From: Glaciihabitans tibetensis
Lineage (GTDB): Bacteria; Actinomycetota; Actinomycetes; Actinomycetales; Microbacteriaceae
Length of the DNA stretch: 64,000 nt
Reading direction: 5' to 3'
NCBI RefSeq assembly: GCF_003003265.1
Contig: NZ_PVTL01000008.1
Coordinates: forward strand, 113,958-177,957
The notes beneath the pieces are model-generated. The model was not told where the DNA came from, searched no databases, and saw only the letters and a list, made by a program, of their open reading frames with translations. Positions 50,894 to 60,614 of the stretch are shown here, one piece after another; position 1 is the stretch's first letter, and the number at the start of each line of letters is the position of its first letter. A program made the translations under genes and the position numbers.

Positions 50894-53054
50894 GGTCGGT
50901 CCGGGCGAACGGTCGGCACGCCGTGTTCTCGCCGTCGACTCGGCGCTACTCGTAGTGCTTGTGGTAGCGGTGTATCTCTCCATCGTCGCGCAGGGCGGGC
51001 AGGGCGATTTCCCGTTGTGGTCACTCAGCATTGGCATATTCGCGGCCAGCGTCACGGTTCTGGCGGGCGTCGTCGCCTGGAGGGTGTCGGACCGGTCGCT
51101 GCGCGTCATGGCGTCTGTTGCTGTCGGCGGGTACTGGGCCACACTCCTCACGTTTGCGGCAGCCGTTCCCGCGGAGGGAATTGATCGAATCCCCTGGACG
51201 CTGTCGGCGTCGGCCGCAGCGGCCGCAGCGGCACTCGCGGCCAGCGGACAGGGGCTGGCGTGGGTGACGGTCATCGCCGGGGCGATAGCAGGGCTGCTTT
51301 ACCGTACGCTTTTTGGCGGTCTCGACCTCGACGGAGTTGTTAACGACGTGCAGGCGCTACTTACCGGCGCGGTGATCTGCGTAATTGGTGGGCACATCCT
51401 TTCAGTTGGGCGAGGGCTGGACGTTGCGGCTGTGTCGACAACTGCAGCCGCCGCGCGGGAGTCCGCCGAACGGGGGCGGCTCGCAGCCCGCACTCGCGCA
51501 GCGGCGGTAGTCCACGACGAGGTTCTTGCCACCCTCACCCTTGCCGCTTCTGGCCTGCCCGTCCCTCGGGACCGCCTTGCCGCGCAGGCGCGCGAAGCGG
51601 TCTCCATGGTGACTCGTCTGACAGAGAAACAGGCACGCGAACCAATGGCACTCGTCGCCTCGTTGGGCAACGAAGCGCGCCTCCACGGTGCCCGCTTTAC
51701 AGTGCGGGGAGAGTCCACTGTGACGTCAGCCGTAGCGGTGCACGACGCGTTGGTCGGCGCGACCAGGCAGGCGCTGCGCAATAGCAGGCAGCACGCTCCC
51801 GATGCAGTTCTCACCGTTGTGCTTCAGCAGGTAAATGGGGAGATTCGTGTCGAGATAACCGACGACGGGCCGGGATTCGATCCGGCCGCGATCGCCCAGG
51901 ACAGGCTGGGGATCCGCCAAAGCATCGTGGGACGAATGGCGCGTGTGCGCGGCGGCAGCGCAGAGATCGAGTCGGCGCCCGGCGCCGGAACGGTCGTCCG
52001 TCTCCTGTGCTCGACAGCGCCGGTGGGGGAGTTGACTCCTTCGGAGGGTCGGGGTGCACTACGTCGAGGCGTCACAGTGATCTCGGTTGCGTATGTGGTG
52101 TTGCAAACAATTTGCGCGATCCTCGCATCGATAGCGATGCCAGGCACCTGGCAATTACAGCTCGCAGTGCTGGGGACGGCGTTGTTCGCTGCCGAGGTCC
52201 TCAGACGGTCGCCGCGGCGGGTACCTTCCCCGTGGCGCACGGGGGTCGTCGTCGCATTGGCGTGCGGTGGGCTCGCCGTCGGGGCTACGGCGGTGTACCT
52301 GTCAGATCGAATGACGTTCAATTACGGCACGATGTGGTTCGCGGCGGCCTTCGCTTTCTTGCTTGTGCCGCTCGTTCTCCGCGGACGAATCCCTGCCGCG
52401 CTGGCTGGTGCGGGCGTAATCGTTGTGGTTCTCGTCATCGCGGGTGTCCTGAGCGGAGCGGCGGCCCCGCAGATCGCGCAGGTGACGTTCCGACCCCTCG
52501 TGCTTGTGGGGCTGGCGGCGGCGCTCGTGAGAGTCGTTGATCGTATGCAGCGAAGAATTACCGCCCTTCATCGTGATGCTCTGGCCTCCGCGGAGAGGGA
52601 GAGCTGGACTCTAGCCGAACGTTCGGAGCTGACCGGCAGGGTCGCGGAGCTTGCGCGCACGGCTGTGCCGATGCTGGAGCGGATTGGCACCCTCGGTGCC
52701 GTCACCGACGTCCAGCGGCGCGAGTACGCGAGGTGCGAGGGGGAGTTGCGCGACGGCCTGCGTGCCGGATCGTTGGCGCGGGAGCCGTTGGCCGCGACTG
52801 TGGCTGCTGCACGAGAGCGTGGCGTCGACGTGCTGCTACTTGATGACAGTGATGATGTCGGCGGTGACCGACAAATCAGGCTGATCCTGGTCTGGATGGC
52901 TGCGGCGATCAACACGGCGCAATCGCGCGCGGTCGGTCGGCTGCTCCCGGCGGGACGGGATGCCCGCGCAACCATCACCGTTGACGGTCGACACACCAAA
53001 TTTCCGGCGTCACCGGTAGATCACCCGTCCGTGATGAGTTTCCACGGCGAGTAG
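50886..53054 (+). CDS. Sensor histidine kinase with central catalytic core and second membrane bundle
   Basis: 722 residues, GTG start inside the regulator gene. About five membrane helices (18-150) precede RTRAAAVVHDEVLATLTLAA with the phospho-acceptor His near 205, then the ATPase N-box RQALRNSRQHAP, DDGPGFD, and ARVRGGSAEIESAPGAGT near 365. Unusually, a second set of about five helices (395-545) and a coiled-coil plus alpha/beta C-terminal domain (550-722) follow the catalytic core. That C-terminal part resembles a decayed DHp-like segment, with no H-box. It probably pairs with the preceding regulator. The 3' end overlaps the convergent GH18 gene by 34 nt. Confidence 0.88.
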   Translation: MAEVGPGERSARRVLAVDSALLVVLVVAVYLSIVAQGGQGDFPLWSLSIGIFAASVTVLAGVVAWRVSDRSLRVMASVAVGGYWATLLTFAAAVPAEGIDRIPWTLSASAAAAAAALAASGQGLAWVTVIAGAIAGLLYRTLFGGLDLDGVVNDVQALLTGAVICVIGGHILSVGRGLDVAAVSTTAAAARESAERGRLAARTRAAAVVHDEVLATLTLAASGLPVPRDRLAAQAREAVSMVTRLTEKQAREPMALVASLGNEARLHGARFTVRGESTVTSAVAVHDALVGATRQALRNSRQHAPDAVLTVVLQQVNGEIRVEITDDGPGFDPAAIAQDRLGIRQSIVGRMARVRGGSAEIESAPGAGTVVRLLCSTAPVGELTPSEGRGALRRGVTVISVAYVVLQTICAILASIAMPGTWQLQLAVLGTALFAAEVLRRSPRRVPSPWRTGVVVALACGGLAVGATAVYLSDRMTFNYGTMWFAAAFAFLLVPLVLRGRIPAALAGAGVIVVVLVIAGVLSGAAAPQIAQVTFRPLVLVGLAAALVRVVDRMQRRITALHRDALASAERESWTLAERSELTGRVAELARTAVPMLERIGTLGAVTDVQRREYARCEGELRDGLRAGSLAREPLAATVAAARERGVDVLLLDDSDDVGGDRQIRLILVWMAAAINTAQSRAVGRLLPAGRDARATITVDGRHTKFPASPVDHPSVMSFHGE

Positions 53055-54568
53055 TCGCGATCGAGAACGGACAGGCTGGGGTCCTTCGCCTGCGACCACC
53101 ATCGTGCCTCATAGCCTGTCCCTTCGAACAGCACGCGGTCTCCCTGGTCGTACAGCGTTTTCTCGGACCACTCAGGGTATGTGCCCGGCTCGAGTTGTGG
53201 CAGAGCGAACGGAACGTCTGAGGCAAGTACGGGTCCGAGATAGGTCCACGCGGACCCTTCGGCGTCGAGGGACGGATCATCTGGTGTTGGACCATCCTCA
53301 TTCCACCATTTGGAGGCATACACAGAGCCATGCCAGACGACCTTCACACCCGCGGAGTAGTAGGTGCGCGACGACCAGACTGGGTACGGGCTCGTCGTGG
53401 GATCATCTGAAACGACCTCCTCGTGTGTCGTTGCCGCGGGGCGACCGGAGGGCGTGCCCTCGTAGCCTTCGGTGAGGATAGTGGTGAAGCTCTCGCCGGC
53501 CTGCTCAATCCCGCTGCACGATGTTGCGACCACGGTGAGGTTGGGGTAATTGCTGCCGCACGTCTGGTCACGATTGAGCGACCACATCGAAAGGCGGGCG
53601 ACGCCCTTCGTGGAAGCGAACTCGTTGAACGCGCGAGCATCGTCGGTGGTGAACACTTCACCGGCGACATCATTCTGACCGATCATGGGTGTCGCCCCCA
53701 GGAGCGACCACACTCCGCCCTCGGGCAAGGGGAGCTCACGTTCCTTCCAGATCGCGGTGAGCTGCGACGCGGTGGCTTGCAGCGCGTCGATGCTCAGCGA
53801 GGACATCGGAGCGGCGGTGCCATCGGTTCCGTAGTTCATGGTCATGACGTTGACGCCGGTGAGGTCGACTCGTTCGTCGAGCATGCCTTCGACCTGGAGG
53901 AGTCCATCCGGGGTCAGGCCATACGGTGCCACGGGAAGGGTCAGCCACACGTCGAGCGAACCCCCCGCTTCCCGACGTTCCGCCTGCAGCGCGGCAACCG
54001 ACTGGGCGCGGCGGAGTGAGGCATCGGTATCCGTCAGCATCTCTCCCTCAATGTCGAGGTCCATTACGTCGATGCCGTACCGGTCCATCACAGTGCGGTA
54101 AGAGGCAGTGAGCTCGGTGGCGTTGCTGCAGGCAGACGCGAGCTCGGTATTGATCACGCCGCCGAACGACACAGCCAGCGGTCGGCCTTCGCGCTGCATC
54201 CGTTCGACCCGACGGTCGAGTTCGAAGAGCTGCGCGGCCTGATCGAGGCTGTAGGCCTTGCCCCAGGTCGGCGTACATTCGTCGTCTGCGGCGGCGACCA
54301 CAAACGCGAGAACGGCCCCGCCCGCAGAATCGCCGAGCGGACTACGCGCAAGCTGCTCACCCGACTCAAGCGTGACGTCGTAGTATCCGGCGAACCAGCG
54401 GCTGTCGACGGGCGCACCATCAACCGGAGGCTGAAACGCTGGCAGCACCGCCGAGACGGCGACCGCGGCAGAAACTAATGACGCTGCAGCAACACTGAAA
54501 ACGAGCCGTCCGACCGAAAGGCTGCGGCCCGCGAATCGCGACTTTGAGTGCGCGCGGATCGGGCTCAT
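53021..54568 (-). CDS. Secreted GH18-like protein with two C-terminal ChtBD3/CBM5-12 modules
   Basis: 515 residues. An N-terminal signal anchor (about 18-45) precedes a GH18-type barrel: WFAGYYDVTLES, LAVSFGGVINTELA, and the catalytic strand IDVMDLDIEGEML, corresponding to the GH18 DxxDxDxE with the acid Glu. The C-terminus carries two aromatic-rich modules, YPVWSSRTYYSAGVKVVWHG (about 395-440) and YPEWSEKTLYDQGDRVLFEG (about 465-510). These modules bind chitin-like glycans. Coupling with a GT2 synthase (4-nt overlap) suggests trimming or release of the product polymer. Confidence 0.86.
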   Translation of the reverse strand: MSPIRAHSKSRFAGRSLSVGRLVFSVAAASLVSAAVAVSAVLPAFQPPVDGAPVDSRWFAGYYDVTLESGEQLARSPLGDSAGGAVLAFVVAAADDECTPTWGKAYSLDQAAQLFELDRRVERMQREGRPLAVSFGGVINTELASACSNATELTASYRTVMDRYGIDVMDLDIEGEMLTDTDASLRRAQSVAALQAERREAGGSLDVWLTLPVAPYGLTPDGLLQVEGMLDERVDLTGVNVMTMNYGTDGTAAPMSSLSIDALQATASQLTAIWKERELPLPEGGVWSLLGATPMIGQNDVAGEVFTTDDARAFNEFASTKGVARLSMWSLNRDQTCGSNYPNLTVVATSCSGIEQAGESFTTILTEGYEGTPSGRPAATTHEEVVSDDPTTSPYPVWSSRTYYSAGVKVVWHGSVYASKWWNEDGPTPDDPSLDAEGSAWTYLGPVLASDVPFALPQLEPGTYPEWSEKTLYDQGDRVLFEGTGYEARWWSQAKDPSLSVLDRDYSPWKLITDG

Positions 54569-56859
54569 CGAAGGACCGCCATTGTTTCGAGCGGCCCATC
54601 ATCGATTACGGTCGACCAGAATGGCGTGGTTATAGAGGCGACCGGTGCGGTGCGGGGAGAATCTACCCAGATCCAATTCAGCCAGCCAAACCACAGGTCA
54701 CTGAGAGCGTGGCGTACCCCGATGAGCCGCCCGATACCCCAAGTAGCCGCGAGTGCCGTGACTCCGGCGAACGCGGTTGTTCCCCAGTCTCCGGTGAGAC
54801 CAGCGCGCACAGCGATTACACTCGCCCCGATTACTACTACGAGGCCCGCAAGGATGAAAAGCGGGGGAGCGGGAGTACGCACGCTCACCTTGGGCGTGCG
54901 CACGAAGCGAGCCTTCCTGCCGGTGAGTGCCTGTCCGAGAGATGCGACGGTTCCCGCGAAGTTCACCGGCAATAGCAAAAGATTCAGCGCGTAGATGCCA
55001 AAAATATCCCGGCGCCGGTAGCCGAGGTACCGAAGATCGGAGGCCATCTCGAAGAAGTACGGCACAGCGATGAGCAGAAGCTGAAACGTGACCAGCCGCC
55101 CGCTCATGGGATTCAGTGTCAGCACGGCGAGAAGCCCAAAGGTAACCCAGGTGATCGAGCCCAGGTAATTTGCGCGCAGGAGGGTCTGGGCGAGTGGCAG
55201 TGGCTCGCCCTGCCTGCGGCGCATGTGAATGAGGTTGTACAGTCTCGGCAGAATGAGCAGACCACCGTCGGCCCATCGGTGGCGCTGAATAACAAGAGTT
55301 CCGAAGTCCGGCGGGGTGGCACTGTAGCTCAGGCGTTCCGGATAGTTGAAGAGCGACCATCCGTGCGCAGCGATCTCAATGGTGGACTCGGTGTCTTCGA
55401 TCACCGTGCGGTCAGAAATATAGCGCACGATGCGCACGCCATCTTCCGTTGTCTCGCGCCGGAGGTCTTCAAGCGCGGTGCGGCGCAAAACGGCATTCGC
55501 GCCGACCCAGTACGTCGCTCCGAAAGCAGTCATTCCCTGATGCACGATGTGTTGGAGATCGGTTGTGGAGCCCGAGAGGCGCTCAAGTCGGGTGGGTGCT
55601 CCCCGGTAGGCGGAGTAGGGCGTCTGCGCTGCGGCGATCCGCTGATTCTCCGGCTGGTCAAGCACGTGGGTGAGACGCAGGCAGTACTCGGGCAGGAGCA
55701 TCGAATCGGCGTCCAGCGTAAGGACGAAATCGTAATCGGGCACGTCGATGATTTCCGAAGGATTGATGGCGGATGCTGCGATCGCATCGATTGGCACGAG
55801 AGAGAGCCCGCGGCTGTCGCTCTTTTCGCGGTACATCCCCCCGAGGAGGCCAAGGTAGCTGTTCAGATTCATTGCCTTGTTCGGGGCGTGGGACAGCGAG
55901 ACGTACCGCTTGCGCTCGAACACACTGATGGAGACGGTGAAGATGTTGAGCAAACGCCGAAGTACCTGTTCTGCGCGGCTCTGGGACAGCGGCGTCTCGC
56001 CGTTGTCCAACGCCGCCCGCAACGCGATGGCAGTGGCATCGAGACTCGTGGCGAGTGTGCGGAGCACCTGCTCGGCGAAGAAAACCTCCACGTGGTTGCG
56101 CGTCGGGGTAGCGTCCGCGAGCGTTCGGAGCCAGAGTGCTGCAACGGCGTGCTCGCGAATGACGATTTTCGTCGCCTCGGTCGCGTCGGGCCGCTCGCGT
56201 CTTGTGGCCGCAGGAGTGGTCAAGACAGCCCAGGCCTCTTCGACCCGGTTCCTCATGGGATCAAGCTGGGTCATGATCTCGGTTGCGAGCATCCGGCTGC
56301 GTTCCAGTGATTCCTGCTCTGCCGGGTCAGACGGATCGGGGTCGTCGTCGAGAAGGAGCACGACCTGCATATCAGGGAACTCTTGGAGGGCGACGGACCA
56401 CAGCGACAGCCGCACCAGCTCGGGCTCCTCGGATCGGGAGGGAAGCAGCGCGACAAGCCGCGGCCGCGGGGGGTGCGCCTGCCCGCTGTGCATCATCCGC
56501 GCGACATGCTCGTCGAGCGCGATTCGGCGGACGCGGCGGTGAGCGGCAAAGCGTGGCAACGCTGCGGAGCGCGCGAGCAGGTACATGCAGGCGGAGAAAG
56601 TCAGGAAGGAAACCGACACCAGAAATGCGAGTGTCGTCACCAGTTGCGTGGTGTCTTCCAGCGCATTACCGCGGGCAAGTGCGACAACGACGGACACCAG
56701 ATAGAAGAACCAGAGCACCACGCAGAGGGCCGGGGCGATACGGCCACGAGCGATTTTGAACGGCGATGGGATGGCGTGCACGGCAGGTTGCGGCGTGGTG
56801 CCCTTGTCCGTCCCCCATTGGCGACGTGGTCGGAGCGTCTTTTTGGCTTCCGTGCGCAC
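54565..56859 (-). CDS. Processive GT2 glycosyltransferase (cellulose/hyaluronan synthase-like)
   Basis: 764 residues from GTG 56859 (GGAGG 11 nt upstream); a TTG at 56967 would add 36. Two membrane helices lie near 45-100, the GT domain follows with VLTLDADSMLLPEYCL, a DRTVIEDTES TED-like motif and the IQRHRWADGG QxxRW motif, then four to five helices. This is the layout of processive membrane synthases that extrude beta-linked polymers. A long insert of about 100 residues between the first nucleotide-binding strand and DAD is unusual. Product unknown; the GH18/ChtBD3 partner points to a hexosamine-type polymer. Confidence 0.88.
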   Translation of the reverse strand: MRTEAKKTLRPRRQWGTDKGTTPQPAVHAIPSPFKIARGRIAPALCVVLWFFYLVSVVVALARGNALEDTTQLVTTLAFLVSVSFLTFSACMYLLARSAALPRFAAHRRVRRIALDEHVARMMHSGQAHPPRPRLVALLPSRSEEPELVRLSLWSVALQEFPDMQVVLLLDDDPDPSDPAEQESLERSRMLATEIMTQLDPMRNRVEEAWAVLTTPAATRRERPDATEATKIVIREHAVAALWLRTLADATPTRNHVEVFFAEQVLRTLATSLDATAIALRAALDNGETPLSQSRAEQVLRRLLNIFTVSISVFERKRYVSLSHAPNKAMNLNSYLGLLGGMYREKSDSRGLSLVPIDAIAASAINPSEIIDVPDYDFVLTLDADSMLLPEYCLRLTHVLDQPENQRIAAAQTPYSAYRGAPTRLERLSGSTTDLQHIVHQGMTAFGATYWVGANAVLRRTALEDLRRETTEDGVRIVRYISDRTVIEDTESTIEIAAHGWSLFNYPERLSYSATPPDFGTLVIQRHRWADGGLLILPRLYNLIHMRRRQGEPLPLAQTLLRANYLGSITWVTFGLLAVLTLNPMSGRLVTFQLLLIAVPYFFEMASDLRYLGYRRRDIFGIYALNLLLLPVNFAGTVASLGQALTGRKARFVRTPKVSVRTPAPPLFILAGLVVVIGASVIAVRAGLTGDWGTTAFAGVTALAATWGIGRLIGVRHALSDLWFGWLNWIWVDSPRTAPVASITTPFWSTVIDDGPLETMAVLR

Positions 56860-57039
56860 GGGTGCGTCCCCCTCCTGGCGGGCGCGCGTCGGAGTTGCCC
56901 TCAGCCCGCGGCGACACCCCGTTAGGTGCGTCTCGAATTCCCGCAGACTCAGTGTGGCTGGGGCCAAATGCCCTTAGAGGGGAAGTCAACCACCGGTTCT
57001 GGTGGTTTTGCGTGGCGGTGGCTTTCGCGGATCCTGGTC

Positions 57040-57900
57040 CTACCCGTCCGACGCGAGGTACGACCGCAGACGGTCCAGCTGCACCGATGACGCCACGTGT
57101 TCGGCCGGGGTCAGCGCGATCGTGTGCGTCACCCCCGCATGTGTGACAATCTGCAGGTCTCCGGCGGGCGCTCCGGCGGCTATGCCAACGGACGCGATAT
57201 CGGCGTACGCCAGCGTTACGGGTTTGCCCGCTGGCTTGAACGACGTCAACTTCGCCAGTCGGATGATCAGCGCGCGATCGTCGAAGGCGACCAGGATTGC
57301 GGATGCCGCTCCGTTGGCGAGTACCAGCCAGGGAAGTTCGCCGGGCGCCGACGCATCCCGGATTATCCGAGCCGACTTGGACGACAGCTGGGGGCCGAAC
57401 ATCGACGTCTGCGCCCAGTATTGCGCGTACTCATCATCCGCCGAACCCGACGGTGCCGACGCACCAGATGCGCTTGCCGCGGGCGGGTGCACGGCGGGTG
57501 CGTCTGCCGCGGGTGCGCCATCATTCGCGCCGGTCGTGGCTCGCGGTCGAACGCGCTCGAAGCTCAGCGTGCGCGCGGGTTCTGCCGCGGAAGGCGTCTC
57601 CGTCGTCGGGCCAGCGGGCGGAGAAGCAGGCACCGCCGGAGAAGCAGGCAACGCCGACGGGATCGGAGTAACGGCACGCTCGGGGCGAGTGCGCAGCACC
57701 CACTTTCCGTCGACTATGGGCGACGCCCCGCTCACGCTGCCGGGGGTAGTCGCATCGGAGGCTGGCGCAGGAGGTGCTACATACGCGTCGTTCGGTTTGG
57801 TCTGCATGCTCCACGCCGAACCAGACCAGTGGCGCAGCAGGTGGGCGTGGCGGGAGTCGGGATACCAGCCCGGCTCGGATGGTGTCGGTACAACGGGCAT
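57040..57900 (-). CDS. DUF2510 protein with PH-like C-terminal domain
   Basis: 286 residues from ATG 57900. DUF2510 appears at once as PTPSEPGWYPDSRHAHLLRH with WSGSAWS; Pro/Ala/Ser-rich disorder spans about 45-170. The C-terminus (SKSARIIRDASAPGELPWLV to VQLDRLRSYL) looks like a bacterial PH-like domain. Such proteins are common in actinobacteria with unknown roles. No membrane helix is seen. It is separated from the GT2 gene by about 180 nt. Confidence 0.85.
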   Translation of the reverse strand: MPVVPTPSEPGWYPDSRHAHLLRHWSGSAWSMQTKPNDAYVAPPAPASDATTPGSVSGASPIVDGKWVLRTRPERAVTPIPSALPASPAVPASPPAGPTTETPSAAEPARTLSFERVRPRATTGANDGAPAADAPAVHPPAASASGASAPSGSADDEYAQYWAQTSMFGPQLSSKSARIIRDASAPGELPWLVLANGAASAILVAFDDRALIIRLAKLTSFKPAGKPVTLAYADIASVGIAAGAPAGDLQIVTHAGVTHTIALTPAEHVASSVQLDRLRSYLASDG

Positions 57901-58122
57901 ATCGTCAATCCTCCGCGGGGGTCGGGTCGGCGGCAGTCGACGCTGAACGTCGAGCGGGCACTGGCCCAGCGTATGGGAACGAACTGGGCAACAACCACAC
58001 AAGGAACTCAGGCCGGTGGGGCGTGGGCGGATGTCGGGCTGCCCCTAGTTCCCGGTCGTGCGCACGCGCATACTGAACTGCGGCGCGACGGGGCGTCACA
58101 ACTAACGAGCGGGAGCGACCCC

Positions 58123-58308
58123 ATGGCAGACCTCGGCGGCATTGGCGACAAGGCAAAAGACTTCGCGGGCAGCGAGAAGGGCGAGAAGGCCACGGATGCG
58201 GGCCTGGACAAAGCGTCCGACGCGGCAGATTCGGCCAGCGGTGGAAAGGCGAGCGACAAGATCGACTCGGCCGAGCAGGCAGCAGACAAGAAAATCGGCG
58301 ACCAGTAG
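58123..58308 (+). CDS. Small MT0933-like antitoxin-family protein
   Basis: 61 residues from ATG 58123. The sequence is Ala/Asp/Lys-rich, with GIGDKAKDFAGSEKGEKATD and KASDKIDSAEQAADKKIG, matching the composition and length of PF14013-type proteins. The family is named after mycobacterial antitoxins, but no toxin gene is adjacent, so an antitoxin role is not supported here. Confidence 0.72.
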   Translation: MADLGGIGDKAKDFAGSEKGEKATDAGLDKASDAADSASGGKASDKIDSAEQAADKKIGDQ

Positions 58309-58413
58309 AACAACGGCGCGAAACCGCCATTTGCCGGGTTCCGGAGGCGCGACCCAAGCGCGCACACTGGTCGCGTGCGCGTCATTTCGGATGCGCCGGA
58401 AGGAGACGAACAG

Positions 58414-59250
58414 ATGTGCAGGTGGCTCGCATACTTGGGAGAACCGCTGCGGCCCGCGACGATTGTGCTCGATGCGAAGCATTCGATCGTCGCGCAATCG
58501 CTCAATTCCCCGCTCGGCGCAGAGACAGTCAATGGTGACGGATTCGGATTCGGGTGGTACCCAACGGGAGAGGACAGTCCCGCAGAACCTGCACTGTTCC
58601 ACAGCACCGAACCGGCCTGGAATGACGAGAACCTGCGTGAGCTCACCGGGGCGATCAAGAGCCACCTCTTTTTCACGCACGTTCGCGCCGCGGCTGGCCC
58701 GCCGATCCAGCAGACCAATTGCCACCCGTTCCGCTACGAAAACTGGATGTTCATGCACAACGGTGCCATCGCCGAATGGCCGAAGATCAAACGTGACCTC
58801 ACCGTTCTGATCGACCCGTCGCTGTACCCGCATGTGCTCGGCACGACTGACTCCGAGGTGGTCTTCCACCTCGCACTCACGTACGGTCTCCGCGACGATC
58901 CTCTTGGTGCGCTCGGGCGCGCGATTCGCACCGTCGAGGAGATTGGCAACAAGCACGGCACCCAATTCCCGTGGAATGGCACCGTTGCAATCTCGGACGG
59001 CTCCACTCTCTGGACGACCCGATACTCGTCGCAGGGACGCACGCGATCGCTGTTTCACTCCGCGGACATCCCGAGCATCCGGGAGATGTATCCGGACGTC
59101 GAGCGGCTCAACGCTTTCGGGGAACGCGCGAAGGTTGTGGTGTCCGAGCCGCTCAACGACCTGCCGGGCGTGTTCGTCGAGGTGCCGGAATCGAGCGCCG
59201 TCATCCTGGACGATGACGGATACCGACAGGAGCAGTTTCTGGCTGCCTGA
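58414..59250 (+). CDS. Class II glutamine amidotransferase-like protein
   Basis: 278 residues from ATG 58414, chosen because MCRWLAYLGEP places the catalytic Cys at position 2, as in all class II amidotransferases; GGAAGGAG lies upstream. NGDGFGFGWYP, FFTHVRAAAG, and PFRYENWMFMHNGAI are the Ntn-type glutamine-binding motifs. It resembles YafJ and EgtC-like proteins. No synthetase partner or ergothioneine gene is adjacent, so the acceptor is unknown. Confidence 0.9.
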   Translation: MCRWLAYLGEPLRPATIVLDAKHSIVAQSLNSPLGAETVNGDGFGFGWYPTGEDSPAEPALFHSTEPAWNDENLRELTGAIKSHLFFTHVRAAAGPPIQQTNCHPFRYENWMFMHNGAIAEWPKIKRDLTVLIDPSLYPHVLGTTDSEVVFHLALTYGLRDDPLGALGRAIRTVEEIGNKHGTQFPWNGTVAISDGSTLWTTRYSSQGRTRSLFHSADIPSIREMYPDVERLNAFGERAKVVVSEPLNDLPGVFVEVPESSAVILDDDGYRQEQFLAA

Positions 59251-59337
59251 GGTCGGACCGGCTAGGCGAACCGCGGACGAGCCCGACCAGCGAGCCCGAC
59301 CAGCGAGCCATACCGCTCGCCGGCCGGACTCGCGTGC

Positions 59338-60411
59338 CTAGCTCGCCAGTGCCGGGTAGTCCGTGTAACCCTCGGCGCCGGGTCCGTAGAACGTCGCAGC
59401 GTTCGGCTCGTTGAGCTCGAGGTTCTCGCTCCAGCGACGCACCAGGTCGGGGTTGGCGATCACCGGTCGACCGATCGCCACGGCATCGGCGAACCCGTCC
59501 TCGACGATGGCGATGGCCTCTTCGCGGGTAGTGATCTTTCCGAAGCCGCTGTTGGCGACGAACGCGCCGCCGAACGTGGAACGCAGGTGCTGCACGAACT
59601 CGCCGGCGGGGTCAGCGTGCAAGACGCTGACATAGGCGAGGCCGAGCGGAGCGATGCCGGTGAGGAGCGCCTCGTAGGTGGCGCGAGTCTCGGCGTCGTC
59701 GGTCTCCAGGGCGTCCTGAATGTTGTGGCTGGGGGAGATGCGCACGCCTACGCGGTCGGCCCCGATTTCCGCAGCGACCGCGGTGAGCACCTCGATTCCC
59801 AAACGCGCGCGGTTCTCCGGAGATCCGCCGTAGAGGTCGTCGCGCACGTTCGACGCGGGCGACAGAAACTCGTGCAGCAAGTATCCGTTGGCGGAGTGAA
59901 CTTCAACGCCGTCAAATCCCGCCTCGATCGCGTTCCGAGCGGCGCCCGCAAGCTGCGCAACGATGCCAGGGAGCTCGTCGAGCTCGAGTGCGTGCGGCAC
60001 GGGGAACGGCTTCGGTCCCATCGCGGTGCGCATGGAGCCTTCGATGGCGATGGCGCTCGGGGCGACCGGAGTGTGTCCGCCGTTCACATCGGGGTGGGTG
60101 ACCCGTCCGCCGTGCATCAGCTGGGCAACGATGAGGCCGCCCTCTTCGTGTACTGCGTCGGTGACGCGAAGCCATCCCGCGATCTGTTCCGGGGTAACGA
60201 TTCCGGGCTGCCCGACAAAGGCCTGGCTCTCGGCACTCGTGTACGTGCCCTCCGAGACGATAAGGCCCGTGGTCGCGCGCTGCCGATAGTGCTCGACAAG
60301 CAGATCGTTGGCGATGCCTGACTCACCCGCGCGCACGCGGGTCAGAGGCGCCATAACAACGCGGTTGGACAGTGCGAGGGCGCCGAGGGTGACCGGAGAG
60401 AACAAGAGCAC
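59338..60411 (-). CDS. Old yellow enzyme-family alkene reductase
   Basis: 357 residues. The FMN barrel shows RVVMAPLTRVRA, IVSEGTYTS, VAQLMHGGRVTHP, HSANGYLLHEFLSPASNVR (catalytic His/Asn) and DDLYGGSPENRARLGIEVLT. It uses NAD(P)H to reduce activated C=C bonds or nitro compounds and belongs to the NemA/OYE class. It is divergent from the EamA gene. An inverted repeat at 60443-60463 lies in its upstream region. Confidence 0.94.
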   Translation of the reverse strand: MLLFSPVTLGALALSNRVVMAPLTRVRAGESGIANDLLVEHYRQRATTGLIVSEGTYTSAESQAFVGQPGIVTPEQIAGWLRVTDAVHEEGGLIVAQLMHGGRVTHPDVNGGHTPVAPSAIAIEGSMRTAMGPKPFPVPHALELDELPGIVAQLAGAARNAIEAGFDGVEVHSANGYLLHEFLSPASNVRDDLYGGSPENRARLGIEVLTAVAAEIGADRVGVRISPSHNIQDALETDDAETRATYEALLTGIAPLGLAYVSVLHADPAGEFVQHLRSTFGGAFVANSGFGKITTREEAIAIVEDGFADAVAIGRPVIANPDLVRRWSENLELNEPNAATFYGPGAEGYTDYPALAS

Positions 60412-60442
60412 GTGGGTAATTCCTTACTGTTGAAAACGACTG

Positions 60443-60463
60443 GTCGCGATTCGCACGCGACCC
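60443..60463. promoter_or_regulatory. Inverted repeat upstream of the OYE gene
   Basis: GGTCGCG (60443) and CGCGACC (60457) are exact complements around a 7-nt spacer, 32 nt from the OYE start. It could be a regulator site of the TetR or MarR size class. Confidence 0.4.
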
Positions 60464-60614
60464 CCGACTGCAACTGCACAGCAATGAGCACTATTCCTGT
60501 TCTCCCCCAACCCACAGCAATCGGGGGCAGCCACCCCTTGGTACAGTGACGGCACAAATCACCATCAATGCACCGGTCCACCATCCACAACCAGTTCACG
60601 TAAGGGGCATCCAG

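Noticed and set aside
58123..58308. Toxin-antitoxin system
   Set aside because: Only an MT0933-like small protein is present; neither neighbour looks like a toxin.
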